From Comamonadaceae bacterium (lineage in GTDB: Bacteria; Pseudomonadota; Gammaproteobacteria; Burkholderiales; Burkholderiaceae_C): a stretch of 53,263 nucleotides of DNA. The position numbers and the translations under genes were made by a program. Where the stretch lies: assembly GCA_947485165.1 (NCBI GenBank), contig CANKRG010000008.1:1-53263 (forward strand), in the 5' to 3' direction. The number at the start of each line of letters is the position of its first letter. Position 1 is the first letter of the stretch. Shown here in pieces: positions 1 through 8,732 of this stretch. Below the pieces are notes generated by a model that was given only the letters and a program-made list of their open reading frames with translations, had not been told where the DNA came from and searched no databases.

Positions 1-69
1 GATGTGGTGCGCCATCCGCTGGTTGCGCGCATCGTAGACGCGTATGATGCTAAAAAGTCAGCGAAATAG
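1..69 (+). CDS. phoH: PhoH-like ATPase, C-terminal end (partial)
   Basis: The window opens inside a gene. The first frame reads DVVRHPLVARIVDAYDAKKS and ends at TAG (67-69), which I recognise as the C-terminal tail of the PhoH/YbeZ family of cytoplasmic P-loop ATPases. The ATP-binding part lies upstream of the window. The next gene is ybeY, matching the widespread ybeZ-ybeY order linked to rRNA maturation and RNA quality control. Only 22 codons are visible, so the identity rests on this short tail and on the neighbour. Confidence 0.75.
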   Translation, partial: DVVRHPLVARIVDAYDAKKSAK

Positions 70-81
70 CAAGCTTAATTT

Positions 82-136
82 GCTATATATTTAATAGCTA
101 CTTAGGCATTAAATACGCTGGTTATAGGCATAAAAC
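82..136 (+). repeat. Dispersed 55-bp element, copy R1 (intergenic)
   Basis: Near-consensus copy between phoH and ybeY. It starts with the hairpin GCTAT...ATAGC (82-98), then the core TTAGGCATTAAATACGCTGG, then TTATAGGCATAAAAC. Read from its first base it carries TAG as the eighth codon, as intergenic copies tend to. It lies in the probable 5' leader of ybeY. Confidence 0.85.
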
Positions 137-161
137 ACCCTTAAAATTTTAAAACTTGGCA

Positions 162-662
162 ATGACAATTCAATTAACACTTTCCCTTCAATTTGCTAAA
201 TTTTCCGATGTCGCGCGCCATCGGGTGGCCTTACCGCGCCATGCGGTGACCAAATACCTCAAACATGCGTTGCTGGCCGACGTTGAATCCGCCGAAATCA
301 CCGTGCGCATTGTCGATGCGGCAGAAGGCCAAGCGCTGAATGCGAGCTACCGCAAAAAGGATTACGCCACCAATGTGCTGACGTTTGACTACGCGCAATC
401 GCCCCACGTTGCCGCTGATTTGGTGCTGTGCGCCCCCGTGGTCGCGACAGAAGCCAAAGAGAATAAAAAAACGCTGGCGGCCCACTATGCGCACTTGCTG
501 GTGCACGGCGCGTTGCATGCCCAAGGCTTTGACCACGAAACCAGCGACGCTGATGCCGATGCGATGGAGGCTTTGGAGATTCAAATCTTGGCAGATATGG
601 GGATTGCGAATCCCTACAAAGCCAAATCTAAAACCGAATCTACGGCTAAAGCCAAGCCTTAA
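162..662 (+). CDS. ybeY: Endoribonuclease YbeY
   Basis: YbeY is a single-domain zinc endoribonuclease that takes part in 16S rRNA 3'-end maturation and ribosome quality control in the cytoplasm. The metal-binding signature HGALHAQGFDH is at residues 115-125, with the three His ligands at 115, 119 and 125. The conserved ATNVLTFDY segment precedes it (69-77). The product is 167 residues, usual for the family, with a Lys-rich tail. I start at ATG 162; a TTG two codons upstream is possible. It directly follows phoH, the typical partner. Confidence 0.93.
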   Translation: MTIQLTLSLQFAKFSDVARHRVALPRHAVTKYLKHALLADVESAEITVRIVDAAEGQALNASYRKKDYATNVLTFDYAQSPHVAADLVLCAPVVATEAKENKKTLAAHYAHLLVHGALHAQGFDHETSDADADAMEALEIQILADMGIANPYKAKSKTESTAKAKP

Positions 663-810
663 AAGCTGTAAACCGAGCCAACAAAGGCGCCGACTTGGTT
701 TTGCTTTTTAGTTAACGGGCTGTTGGCTGCATCGCCCAACAGGCGCTGGCATTTGTACAGTTTTCCGCGAAAGAGTAGAATCCAAAAATTAACAGAGTTT
801 GAAGGTACAG

Positions 811-915
811 ATGATAAATTTCATGCCAGGTGGCACGACGCTGACGCCAGACTCATTAGCGCAGCTGCTGGTGGACCAGCCGCAAAACCGCCGCGTAGAA
901 ATCATGGTTCGATAA
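811..915 (+). pseudogene. Remnant of an OmpA-like domain with an internal deletion
   Basis: A 34-codon open frame between ybeY and the CoA transferase begins MINFMPGGTTLTPDSLAQLL and ends PQNRRVEIMVR. The first half resembles the start of an OmpA-like peptidoglycan-binding domain (F-x-x-G-x-x-x-L-T-P-x-S). The end matches the domain's last strand (N-R-R-V-E-I). The roughly 80 residues that normally separate them, including the Asp/Arg peptidoglycan contacts, are missing. The simplest reading is a gene reduced by an in-frame internal deletion. The match is by eye, so confidence is moderate. Confidence 0.45.
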
Positions 916-934
916 TTATTTGTTCGCGCGATAG

Positions 935-1792
935 ATGAAAGTACTCAAAGGCGTTCGCGTCCTCAGCTTAAGCCTGAACTTACCCGGCCCTGCCGCGCTG
1001 ATGCGTTGCAAAGCCATGGGCGCAACCTGCGTCAAGCTAGAGCCACCGAATGGCGACCCTATGGGTTTGTACAACCCCAACGCCTATGAGCAGTTACATC
1101 TCGGTGTGAGGGTTGCCAAAGCCGACTTGAAAACCGAACTGGGTCAGCGTGCTTTGTACCGGGAACTGGTCAAAACAGATGTGTTGCTCACCTCATTTCG
1201 CCCTTCTGCTCTGAAAAAGCTGGGCTTGAATTGGAAAGATTTGCACAAACAGTATCCAAAGCTCAGCATGGTGGCGATCGTTGGTGCACCCGGCGCGCGT
1301 GCAGAAGAGCCCGGCCATGATTTGACCTACATGGCAGAAAACGACTTGATCCCCGGTTTGGACTTGCCCGCCAGCCTGTATGCCGACATGGGCGGCTCGC
1401 TGATGGCGACGGAAGCGGTGTTGCAAGCGGTTTTGACGCAGCACAGCAAAAATCAAGGCATATATCTCGAAGTTGCTTTGTCCGAAGCCGCCTCTTACAT
1501 CGGCCTGCCCCGCACTTGGGGCTTAACCAAACCCGGCGCCGCCGTCGGTGGCGGTCATGCCGGCTACCGCGTCTACCCCTGCAAAGATGGCCGCGTGGCG
1601 GTCGCTGCACTAGAGCCGCATTTTGCAGCATCACTGTGCGCGCTTGCGGGTGTCAAAGTTGAAAGTATGAAAACCTTGTTTTCCCCGCAAACGCATGAGG
1701 CTATAGGGGCATGGATAGCCCGTCGAACACGCAAGCAGCTAGATGTTTTGGCGCTGCGGCACGATATTCCGCTGCATACGCTGCAAAAGTAG
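935..1792 (+). CDS. Family III CoA transferase / alpha-methylacyl-CoA racemase-like protein
   Basis: A CaiB/BaiF-fold enzyme of 285 residues, shorter than typical members (360-400). Three residues matching the racemase catalytic set are in place: His128-Asp129 in GHDLTY, Asp151 in YADMGG, and Glu227 in ALEPHF. This points to the 2-methylacyl-CoA epimerase branch rather than to a formate- or carnitine-type transferase. The N-terminal Rossmann part (KGVRVLSLSLNLPGP) is intact. It stands alone after an OmpA remnant and converges on tyrS, so no operon context names its substrate. Start ATG 935 lacks a strong Shine-Dalgarno. Confidence 0.8.
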   Translation: MKVLKGVRVLSLSLNLPGPAALMRCKAMGATCVKLEPPNGDPMGLYNPNAYEQLHLGVRVAKADLKTELGQRALYRELVKTDVLLTSFRPSALKKLGLNWKDLHKQYPKLSMVAIVGAPGARAEEPGHDLTYMAENDLIPGLDLPASLYADMGGSLMATEAVLQAVLTQHSKNQGIYLEVALSEAASYIGLPRTWGLTKPGAAVGGGHAGYRVYPCKDGRVAVAALEPHFAASLCALAGVKVESMKTLFSPQTHEAIGAWIARRTRKQLDVLALRHDIPLHTLQK

Positions 1793-1811
1793 TATTTTAG
1801 AGGATTAAAAG

Positions 1812-1861
1812 TACCTATAGACGGCGTATTTATCGACTAGTATGCTATAAAATATATAGCA
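1812..1861 (-). repeat. Dispersed element, copy R2 (intergenic)
   Basis: Minus-strand copy in the short gap between the convergent CoA transferase and tyrS, beginning a few bases past the tyrS stop. On the minus strand it has GCTATATATTTTATAGC, the core GATAAATACGCCG and TCTATAGG. No obvious T-rich terminator is present in the gap, so the element may be the only structured RNA at this convergent junction. Confidence 0.8.
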
Positions 1862-1864
1862 AAA

Positions 1865-3130
1865 CTAGCTCAAAACCACCTTGGAAAACTTGCGTTTCCC
1901 CACCTGCAGCACGTAAACGCCAGCGCCCAGTTTCAAGCCTTTGTCGCTGACCACATGAGAGTCCACACGCACGCCGCCGCCGTCGATCAGACGGTTGCCT
2001 TCGCCGCTGGAAGCTGCCAAATTCGCCATTTTCAGCAGCGCACCAATGCCGATGGCCGCACCGCCTTCGCCCAAAGGCAGGCTGATTTCGGTAATTTCAT
2101 CCGGCACGCCGCCCTTGCTGCGGTTGATGAAGTCTTGCTCCGCCGCATCAGCCGCAGCTGCGCAGTGAAAGCGGGCGGTGATTTCTTTGGCCAGTGCGAC
2201 TTTGGCGTCTTTGGGGTTGCGACCAGCGACCACTTCCGCTTTCAGCGCGTCGATGGCAGTTTCGGATTGGAAGCTCAAGAGTGTGTACCAGCGCCACATC
2301 AGCACGTCAGAGATGCTCAGCACCTTGGCAAACATGGTGTTGGCGTCTTCGGAAATGCCGATGTAGTTGTTTTTGCTTTTGGACATCTTTTCAACGCCGT
2401 CCAAGCCTTCCAGCAAGGGCATGGTCAAAATGCACTGCGGCTCTTGGCCATATTCCTGCTGCAAATGGCGCCCCATCAGCAGGTTGAATTTTTGATCGGT
2501 ACCGCCCAGTTCCAAGTCGCTTTTGAGCGCGACCGAGTCGTAACCTTGCATCAAGGGGTACAAAAACTCATGCACGCTGATGGATTGGCCGGCTTTGAAG
2601 CGGTCGTTGAAGTCGTTGCGCTCCATCATCCGCGCCACGGTGTACTTGGCGGCCAGCTCGATCATGCCACGCGCCCCCAGTGGGTCGCTCCATTCGCTGT
2701 TGTAGCGGATTTCGGTCTTCGCCGGGTCTAAAACCAGGGACGCTTGCCTGTAATACGTCTCTGCATTGGCCTTGATTTGTTCCTTGGTCAGCGGCGGCCG
2801 GGTGCTGTTGCGGCCAGAGGGATCGCCAATCAAGCTGGTGAAATCACCGATCAAAAAAATGACGCTGTGCCCCAAATCTTGTAGTTGGCGCATTTTGTTC
2901 AGCACCACGGTGTGGCCGATATGAATGTCGGGCGCCGTGGGGTCTAGGCCAAGTTTGATGCGCAGCGGCGTTTGGGTCGCCTCAGATTTGACCAATTTTT
3001 TGATCCAATCGGCCTGCGGCAACAGCTCATCACAGCCACGCAAACTGATACGCAAGGCTTCTTTGACCGAGTCCGAGACCTTGTCCGTCACCACATTTGT
3101 ATCAATTTGTGAGCTATGTAGTTGATTCAT
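1865..3130 (-). CDS. tyrS: Tyrosyl-tRNA synthetase
   Basis: Cytoplasmic class I aminoacyl-tRNA synthetase charging tRNA-Tyr, 421 residues. The signatures are HIGH at 70-73 (DIHIGHT) and KMSKS at 248-252. KMSKS marks the TyrZ-type bacterial enzyme rather than the KFGKT type. Tyrosine-pocket segments such as LMQGYDSVALKSDLELGGTD (193-212) are present. A C-terminal S4-like RNA-binding domain occupies about residues 355-421. The N-terminus is about 15 residues longer than in some homologues, and a later start is possible. It is divergent from the M23 peptidase gene. Confidence 0.96.
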   Translation of the reverse strand: MNQLHSSQIDTNVVTDKVSDSVKEALRISLRGCDELLPQADWIKKLVKSEATQTPLRIKLGLDPTAPDIHIGHTVVLNKMRQLQDLGHSVIFLIGDFTSLIGDPSGRNSTRPPLTKEQIKANAETYYRQASLVLDPAKTEIRYNSEWSDPLGARGMIELAAKYTVARMMERNDFNDRFKAGQSISVHEFLYPLMQGYDSVALKSDLELGGTDQKFNLLMGRHLQQEYGQEPQCILTMPLLEGLDGVEKMSKSKNNYIGISEDANTMFAKVLSISDVLMWRWYTLLSFQSETAIDALKAEVVAGRNPKDAKVALAKEITARFHCAAAADAAEQDFINRSKGGVPDEITEISLPLGEGGAAIGIGALLKMANLAASSGEGNRLIDGGGVRVDSHVVSDKGLKLGAGVYVLQVGKRKFSKVVLS

Positions 3131-3139
3131 ATAAGTATT

Positions 3140-3166
3140 TTGTAAAAAGCAAGAAAACGCTATACT
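3140..3166 (+). promoter_or_regulatory. Possible sigma70 promoter for the M23 peptidase gene
   Basis: A good -10 hexamer TATACT (3161-3166) stands 15 bases after TTGTAA (3140-3145), or 16 after TTTGTA. The spacing is shorter than ideal. It lies in the tyrS/M23 divergent gap and would give a leader of about 90 bases before the TTG start. Confidence 0.3.
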
Positions 3167-3265
3167 GTAGGATCTTGCCTACAAGCGCCCCATTTTATCG
3201 CCGCCATTGTCTTACCCTGCAGTGTCGCTAATTTCAACATACCACGCACCCGTGCGTTATTCGAT

Positions 3266-4630
3266 TTGACTAATTTTCAAAGTACAGCGCAGGCCGTTTT
3301 AAACCGCGCTGTGCAAAGTGTTCGCCGTCATCCGCAGCGCTTGGCTGCAGCTGTTGCCACCCTGTTGTTGACGATGGGTGGCGGCGCGTATGCGATCGCC
3401 TCAATCGATGCAAGCAGCCAAAATGTTGTCGTGCGTGAGATTATTGAAAACCTCGCTCTGCCTCAAGCTGCAAATGGCGAGCAGCTGCTCGTGGCACTGC
3501 CAGTAGCGCCTTTGAGCCTATTTCGCACCACCACCACGCGCGCGAGTGACACCCCCGAGACGCTGTTGAAGCGTTTGGGACTGGTTGACAGCACGGCTGC
3601 TGCGTATTTGCGCAGTAACAAAGAAGTGAAGCAAGTGTTGTTGAGCCGCACCGGTCGCACGGTGACGGTGGAGGCGAATGGTAGCCGTTTGCTGAAATTG
3701 ACAGCGCGCTGGGTGAATCGAGATGCAGATGACACGTTTCAGCGCCTTCTGATTGAACGTACGGATGCCGGATTTGTCTCCCGTTTCGAGGCGGCGCCTT
3801 TGGTTTCCGTGCAAGCTTTGGGCAGTGCCACCATCAGTTCATCACTTTTTGCAGCGATGGATGAGGCTAACATTCCAGATGCTGTGGCCATTCAAATGGC
3901 AGAGATTTTCTCGGGTCAAATTGATTTTCGCCGTTCGTTGAGAAAAGGCGACCGGATTTCAATCGTCTATGAAACCCTGCAGGCTGATGGCGAGACCATG
4001 CGCAGTGGCAAAGTGCTGAGCGCTGAATTTGTCAACAATGGCAAATCCAACCAAGCCGTGTTGTTCCAAGACGCAGCTAGCAGCAAGGGCCAGTATTACA
4101 CCTTTAACGGCGAAAGCCTGCGTAAAGCATTTTTGGCATCACCCCTTGAATTTACCCGCATGTCTAGCGGGTACGGCATTCGCGTGCACCCCATCACCAA
4201 TGACAAACGCGCCCACAAAGGCATTGACTACGCAGCGCCTACGGGCACACCTGTGCGCACCGTGGGCGATGGTGTGGTTGAATTCGCCGCCATGCAGCGC
4301 GGCTATGGCAATGTGATCGAAATCAAGCATCGCGACGGCAAGAGCACCTTGTTTGCCCATTTAAGCCGCATTGGTGTTAAAAAAGGTCAACATGTTGCCC
4401 AAGGCGACATCATTGGTGCAGTAGGTAGCACCGGTTTCAGCACGGGGCCACATTTGCATTTTGAGTTTCGCGAGAATGGCGAGCACAGAGACCCGTTGAC
4501 GCTGGTGGCCGAAGGTGGTGGTGCGGCACCTTTGTCGGCATCTGCTAAGCCGGTGTTTGACAAAGCTTCTGCCTTCATGCGCAGTCAGCTGGCGCAAGCG
4601 GCATCTGTGAGACTTGCCAGCGCCGAATAA
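3266..4630 (+). CDS. M23 family metallopeptidase (LytM/NlpD-like murein endopeptidase)
   Basis: Envelope protein of 454 residues with an uncleaved-looking N-terminal membrane segment (about 25-45), a long middle region (OapA/LysM-like, about 50-280) and a C-terminal peptidase M23 domain (about 295-415). The zinc site is complete: His317 and Asp321 in HKGIDYAAP, His365 in AHLS, and His396/His398 in HLHFEF. It is therefore a likely active peptidoglycan cross-link hydrolase. The reading frame begins at TTG 3266 with no clear Shine-Dalgarno, so the start is uncertain. The stop overlaps the upstream end of the anmK frame, suggesting cotranscription with anmK, a cell-wall recycling gene. Confidence 0.9.
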   Translation: MTNFQSTAQAVLNRAVQSVRRHPQRLAAAVATLLLTMGGGAYAIASIDASSQNVVVREIIENLALPQAANGEQLLVALPVAPLSLFRTTTTRASDTPETLLKRLGLVDSTAAAYLRSNKEVKQVLLSRTGRTVTVEANGSRLLKLTARWVNRDADDTFQRLLIERTDAGFVSRFEAAPLVSVQALGSATISSSLFAAMDEANIPDAVAIQMAEIFSGQIDFRRSLRKGDRISIVYETLQADGETMRSGKVLSAEFVNNGKSNQAVLFQDAASSKGQYYTFNGESLRKAFLASPLEFTRMSSGYGIRVHPITNDKRAHKGIDYAAPTGTPVRTVGDGVVEFAAMQRGYGNVIEIKHRDGKSTLFAHLSRIGVKKGQHVAQGDIIGAVGSTGFSTGPHLHFEFRENGEHRDPLTLVAEGGGAAPLSASAKPVFDKASAFMRSQLAQAASVRLASAE

Positions 4631-4634
4631 GCAG

Positions 4635-5768
4635 ATGTCTGAGTGCTACATCGGTTTGATGTCTGGCACATCATTGGATGGTGTGGATGGCGTTATTTAC
4701 GATTTTGCGGGCCAAACAGCCAAAGCTACAACCCAAGTTAGCGCCCAAGTTAGCGCTTTCGCAAGCGCCCCTTTTCCTGCAAGCTTGCGGGCAGAGCTGT
4801 TAGCGCTGAATTCTGCGGGCGATAACGAACTGCATCGCGCCGCATTGGCCGCCAATGCCTTAACGCGTGTTTACGCGCAGGTGGTGGCGCAGCTCCTTGC
4901 GCAAACAAACCTCAAAGCCACCGATATTCGCGCTATAGGCGCACATGGGCAAACGGTGCGCCATCGCCCTGGCGAATTTGATGGCACGGGTTATACGCTG
5001 CAGTTGAACAGCCCAGCCTTGTTGGCCGAGTTGACCCAAATCGATGTGGTGGCCGACTTCAGAAGCCGCGATGTGGCTGCTGGCGGCCAAGGCGCGCCCT
5101 TGGTCCCCGCTTTTCACCAGGACATCTTTGGGCATCAAAACGAGGCTGTTGCGGTGCTCAATATGGGCGGTATATCCAACCTCAGCGTCTTGGGAAAAGA
5201 TGAACCTGTGCTTGGCTTTGATTGCGGGCCAGGCAATGCGTTGATGGACCATTGGTGCCACATGCATAGCGGCCAGTTTTATGACGCAGATGGCGCCTGG
5301 GCGGCTGCTGGGCAGGTTAATCAAGCGTTGTTGAAGCAACTCATGGCAGAGCCATTTATCGGCAAAGTACCGCCAAAAAGTACAGGGCGTGATTTGTTCA
5401 ATCCAGCATGGTTGCAGCAATATATGCAAGGATTTGACGATGTTGCGCCCGTTGACGTACAAGCAACGCTGACTGAACTCACGGCCTTGGCGGCCGCTAA
5501 AAACGTAAAAGTCTTTGCTGGCAACGCTAAAACATTGGTTGTTTGCGGCGGTGGCGCGTTAAATGGCCACCTGATGCGCCGCTTACAAGCTGCTTTACCA
5601 AGTATGGTGGTCGCCAGCTCGGAAGCGTTTGGTTTGCCACCCTTGCAGGTCGAAGCGGCTGCATTTGCTTGGTTGGCGAGAAAAGCAATTCAACGTGAAA
5701 CAGCGAGCTTTGAAAGCGTCACGGGAGCACAAGGCTCCCGTATTTTAGGTGCGATTTACCCAGCATAA
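4635..5768 (+). CDS. anmK: Anhydro-N-acetylmuramic acid kinase
   Basis: AnmK phosphorylates 1,6-anhydro-MurNAc, released during murein turnover, to MurNAc-6-phosphate. The product is 377 residues from ATG 4635, which fits the family start MSECYIGLMSGTSLDGVD. The ATP-binding motif SGTSLDGVD is near residues 10-18 and the HGQTVRH motif near 104-110. GGGALNGHLMRRL toward the end matches the sugar-kinase/actin fold. It lies five bases after the M23 endopeptidase stop, so a wall hydrolase and a wall-recycling kinase appear cotranscribed. A TTG at 4614 would overlap the previous gene and is less likely. Confidence 0.94.
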   Translation: MSECYIGLMSGTSLDGVDGVIYDFAGQTAKATTQVSAQVSAFASAPFPASLRAELLALNSAGDNELHRAALAANALTRVYAQVVAQLLAQTNLKATDIRAIGAHGQTVRHRPGEFDGTGYTLQLNSPALLAELTQIDVVADFRSRDVAAGGQGAPLVPAFHQDIFGHQNEAVAVLNMGGISNLSVLGKDEPVLGFDCGPGNALMDHWCHMHSGQFYDADGAWAAAGQVNQALLKQLMAEPFIGKVPPKSTGRDLFNPAWLQQYMQGFDDVAPVDVQATLTELTALAAAKNVKVFAGNAKTLVVCGGGALNGHLMRRLQAALPSMVVASSEAFGLPPLQVEAAAFAWLARKAIQRETASFESVTGAQGSRILGAIYPA

Positions 5769-5789
5769 CCGGGCGAATCAATCGTATAT

Positions 5790-6155
5790 TTAAGCGCTGA
5801 AGCTTGAACCACAACCGCAAGTGGTTGTCGCATTTGGGTTTTTGATGACGAATTGCGCGCCTTGTAAGTCTTCTTTGTAATCAATTTCAGCGCCGACCAA
5901 GTATTGGTAGCTCATCGCATCAATCAAGAGCGACACGCCATTTTTTGACATGGTGGTGTCGTCTTCGTTGGTGATTTCATCAAAAGTGAAACCATATTGA
6001 AAACCTGAGCAACCGCCGCCTTGCACAAACACGCGCAATTTCAAGTCGGGATTGCCTTCTTCGGCGATCAAGTCTGCTACTTTGGCGGCCGCATTGTCCG
6101 TAAAGACGATGGGTTCTGGCATTTGGGTTTGAATGTTTTCTGCAACTGCGCTCAT
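5790..6155 (-). CDS. erpA: Iron-sulfur cluster insertion protein ErpA
   Basis: A-type Fe-S carrier of 121 residues that delivers clusters to apo-proteins. The three ligand cysteines are present in [11 protein letters not shown] and in the C-terminal [11 protein letters not shown] start at ATG 6155, preceded by GGAGAAC. A TTG at 6167 would add four residues and lie on top of that ribosome-binding site. The long acidic N-terminus and the FTDNAAAKV start are typical of ErpA rather than IscA, and no isc operon is adjacent. It converges on anmK. Confidence 0.93.
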   Translation of the reverse strand: MSAVAENIQTQMPEPIVFTDNAAAKVADLIAEEGNPDLKLRVFVQGGGCSGFQYGFTFDEITNEDDTTMSKNGVSLLIDAMSYQYLVGAEIDYKEDLQGAQFVIKNPNATTTCGCGSSFSA

Positions 6156-6271
6156 GGCGTTCTCCAATCAGGAATATCTATATTGAATTTAATAGTTAAG
6201 TAATTTTATCGGGAATTGCGATTTCATGCAAAAACACGTGTTTTGTAAGGAAATTTCAGCCTGCGATGAAA

Positions 6272-6676
6272 TTATTTGTTATTCGCCGCCAATTTGAGTG
6301 TGGTTTTCACGTCTGTCTCAAGGCCTTGCAAGGCAGGTTGCAACAAACCTGTGATCACGGCACCTTGGTGCATTTCAAGCGCTTTGTAGAACACATCACC
6401 CACGATTTGCGCCTTTGGCTGCAACTCTAGCATTTGCGTGGCATGCACGGGACCATTCACACAACCGTTGATGATGACGTGGTCGGCAAAAATTTTCCCG
6501 CTCACTGTGGCGGTTTCAGAAATCACCAAAATGCTGGGATGTTCAGCATTTGAGCGAATGTCACCCGTGACTTCGCCATCCACGCGCAAGCCATCGGCGA
6601 ACGTCAGATTACCTTCAATGTGGCTGCCCACAGCAATCAAACTTTTGATCGGTGGTTGTTTCTTTTTTGCGAACAT
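6272..6676 (-). CDS. Bactofilin (polymer-forming cytoskeletal protein)
   Basis: Small beta-helical protein of 134 residues from ATG 6676 (GGGGGA upstream). Bactofilins self-assemble without nucleotide into filaments that organise cell-wall and polar structures. The DUF583 core starts at SLIAVGSHIEGNLTFADGL and continues in short repeats with turn residues (GLRVDGEVTGDI, SGKIFADHVIINGCVNG), giving the right-handed helix. The N-terminus is short and basic (MFAKKKQPP). It directly follows a membrane-anchored coiled-coil gene on the same strand, which may be its partner. Confidence 0.92.
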   Translation of the reverse strand: MFAKKKQPPIKSLIAVGSHIEGNLTFADGLRVDGEVTGDIRSNAEHPSILVISETATVSGKIFADHVIINGCVNGPVHATQMLELQPKAQIVGDVFYKALEMHQGAVITGLLQPALQGLETDVKTTLKLAANNK

Positions 6677-6745
6677 GGTGTCCCCCAATTAGCGTGGCTG
6701 TCGTTGTTTAAATTGTTTTCTGTTGGCTCGGCACGGCCAGCCATC

Positions 6746-7456
6746 TTACAACTTTATGGCCAACATGGCTTTAGAAGTGTTGCCATCCAGCACCTTGGCT
6801 GAAACGGCTTTTACGATGACTTGAGGCGGTAAATCGACCAGGCCTTCGGCGCGTTTGTATTGTGTCAGCTGCAAAGCTTGTGCGCCGCCGGGCAGGCTCA
6901 TGCTCCATGGTTTGCCGTTTTGCAAACCTGAAAAAGTCAATTCCAGTTTGCCATTGAAGACAGGTGCATTTTTTAAGGGCTGAATCACCAAGGCTTGCCA
7001 TTTGATGTGGTTGCCGTCGGCAACCAGTTCAGCTTGCAAGCTGCGAATAGCCAAACTGCCAGCATTGCCAGCATTGGTAAGTTTTTCAAAGAAACCCAAA
7101 TCATCACGCAATGTTCGGTTGTCAGCTTCTAATTGCTTGAGCTGTGCATTGAGATTGTCTTTTTCAGCTTTTTCGCTGACCAAGGTCAAGCCAGAGGTGT
7201 TGACGACCGATAGATGCTTGTCATTTTCTGTACGCAGCTGGGTGACTTCTGCGCGCAACTTGAGTAGTTCTTCTTTCGCATCACGGTCAAGTCCGGCGAT
7301 TTCTTTGCCGAATTCAAAAGCCCACAAACCCATCGCGGCAGAAAACCCCAGCATCAACGCCAATGCCACCCAGCGTAATGGCCACGGCAAAGCACCGCGC
7401 ACCGTCATACTTGGCGCACTGATGGTTAAACGACGGCGAAGCAAACGAAAACGCAT
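6746..7456 (-). CDS. Membrane-anchored coiled-coil protein upstream of bactofilin (DUF6776-like)
   Basis: Protein of 236 residues with a basic cytoplasmic N-terminus (MRFRLLRRRLTIS), one membrane segment at about 28-48 and a heptad-rich coiled coil at about 55-125. The C-terminal beta-rich domain (130-236) has patterns such as KLELTFSGLQNGKPW. I believe this is the DUF6776-type family found beside bactofilin genes in Burkholderiales, but I recognise no catalytic motif. The topology places the C-terminal domain in the periplasm. The 69-base gap to bactofilin suggests one operon and a structural scaffold role, which is inference. Confidence 0.75.
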   Translation of the reverse strand: MRFRLLRRRLTISAPSMTVRGALPWPLRWVALALMLGFSAAMGLWAFEFGKEIAGLDRDAKEELLKLRAEVTQLRTENDKHLSVVNTSGLTLVSEKAEKDNLNAQLKQLEADNRTLRDDLGFFEKLTNAGNAGSLAIRSLQAELVADGNHIKWQALVIQPLKNAPVFNGKLELTFSGLQNGKPWSMSLPGGAQALQLTQYKRAEGLVDLPPQVIVKAVSAKVLDGNTSKAMLAIKL

Positions 7457-7526
7457 GGGGGATTATCGATTAAATTTTTGTTTAAAAACTTAAGGAGCAG
7501 AAGCTGACACAACAAAGGCTGAAACA

Positions 7527-7562
7527 ACAAAGCCGCAACAAGCTTGGCTTGTGCGGCTTTGT
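7527..7562 (-). terminator. Hairpin terminator after rpsI
   Basis: Inverted repeat ACAAAGCCGCAACAAGC / GCTTGTGCGGCTTTGT, one bulged base, with a very short loop. Read on the minus strand it follows the rpsI stop by about 40 bases and ends in GGCTTTGTTGTTT. The T-run is imperfect, but the long GC stem makes termination of rplM-rpsI plausible. Confidence 0.6.
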
Positions 7563-7603
7563 AGCAGCAGCAATTTCCCGTAAAAAATTGCGACTGAAGC
7601 GGT

Positions 7604-7996
7604 TTAACGCTTGCTGAACTGCTTGCGACGGCGCGCAGAACGCAAACCGACCTTTTTACGCTCAACTTCACGTGAGTCACGTGTCACGAAGCCAGCTTTT
7701 GACAGCTCAGGCTTCAAAGTCAAGTCATAATCCATCAGCGCACGGGTGATACCGTGGCGTGTTGCACCGGCTTGGCCAGACTCACCGCCGCCTGCGACGT
7801 TGACCATGATGTCAAACGTTTCTGCGTGGTTCGTCAACATCAAGGGCTGTTTCACGATCATGATAGAAGTAGCACGGCCGAAGTATTCAGCGATGTCTTT
7901 ACCATTGACCTTGATTTGGCCTGAGCCTTTTTTGATAAAAACACGGGCGACGCTGGATTTGCGACGGCCGGTTCCGTTGTTCCAATCACCGATCAT
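7604..7996 (-). CDS. rpsI: 30S ribosomal protein S9
   Basis: S9/uS9 of 130 residues, the usual size. [13 protein letters not shown] opens the fold, and [19 protein letters not shown] matches the conserved loop. The C-terminal tail RRRKQFSKR ends in the SKR that reaches the P-site tRNA. The start ATG overlaps the rplM stop (ATGA), so it is translationally coupled to rplM in the standard rplM-rpsI operon. Confidence 0.98.
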   Translation of the reverse strand: MIGDWNNGTGRRKSSVARVFIKKGSGQIKVNGKDIAEYFGRATSIMIVKQPLMLTNHAETFDIMVNVAGGGESGQAGATRHGITRALMDYDLTLKPELSKAGFVTRDSREVERKKVGLRSARRRKQFSKR

Positions 7997-8475
7997 TTTG
8001 CGGCTCCCTTGTTAGCTGCTTTGAAGGCATTGTCAGACATGCCTTTAATTTCCAACACTTTAGGTTGCTGTGCCGTGTGCGGGTGTTCAGCACCACCGTA
8101 TACTTTGAGCTTCTTGATCATGGCGTAGCCCAAGGGGCCTTTTGGCAACATACCTTTGACGGCTTTTTCCAAAGCGCGGCCAGGGTGTTTTGCTTGCATG
8201 TCTTTGAAGTTGGTCGAATAAATACCGCCTGGATAACCAGAATGGCGGTAGTAAATTTTGTCCAAAGTCTTGGCGCCGGTCACACGCAGGTGAGCAGCAT
8301 TGATGATGACCATGTAGTCACCGGTGTCGACGTGAGGCGTATAAATGGCCTTGTGTTTGCCGCGTAAACGGAGAGCAACTTCGCTGGCTACTCGTCCGAG
8401 GACCTTGTCGGTCGCGTCAATCACAAACCACTCGTGCACTACGTCAGCGGGTTTTGCGCTGAAAGTTGATGTCAT
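7993..8475 (-). CDS. rplM: 50S ribosomal protein L13
   Basis: L13/uL13, an early assembly protein of the large subunit. Conserved segments are [46 protein letters not shown] and [21 protein letters not shown]. The frame is 160 residues, about 18 longer than the E. coli protein, mostly from an Ala/Lys-rich C-terminal extension. It is followed by rpsI with a four-base overlap and preceded by a leader of about 180 bases. Confidence 0.98.
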   Translation of the reverse strand: MTSTFSAKPADVVHEWFVIDATDKVLGRVASEVALRLRGKHKAIYTPHVDTGDYMVIINAAHLRVTGAKTLDKIYYRHSGYPGGIYSTNFKDMQAKHPGRALEKAVKGMLPKGPLGYAMIKKLKVYGGAEHPHTAQQPKVLEIKGMSDNAFKAANKGAAK

Positions 8476-8652
8476 GAGTTTTCTCTTTAAAAGAATGGTT
8501 TGCGCGATCTTCCCAATGAAGACCGCTACGATTCGGGCTCTTTTCTACGGTCGGTGCTCTTCTTATGAGAGCCTCTTAGGTAGGGTTACGTCGGTCTGAT
8601 GAATCAAATCGACGCCTTCGTCGCGGAGCCACAAAAGCGCTGCGAAGCCCTC

Positions 8653-8660
8653 CATTATAT
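8653..8660 (-). promoter_or_regulatory. -10 element of the rplM-rpsI promoter
   Basis: On the minus strand TTTATATAATGG contains a perfect TATAAT (plus-strand positions 8654-8659). It would give a leader of about 175 bases before rplM. No strong -35 hexamer is at the expected distance. The leader between 8476 and 8650 holds GC-rich inverted segments and could be an autoregulatory site, but I cannot assign a known ribosomal-protein leader family. Confidence 0.45.
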
Positions 8661-8732
8661 AAAGAAACGCAGAACTTGGGGGAAATTTCAGCAAAACAGC
8701 AGATTTGGCGCAGGTAAACAGATAATGAGCTT

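Noticed and set aside
4860-5462. 200-codon open frame on the minus strand
   Set aside because: Antisense of anmK, which is fully supported by motifs.
6177-6210. Possible degenerate copy of the dispersed element upstream of erpA
   Set aside because: Only the AT-rich first half resembles the consensus (ATATTGAATTTAATAG); the AATAAATACG core is missing, so chance similarity in AT-rich DNA is likely.
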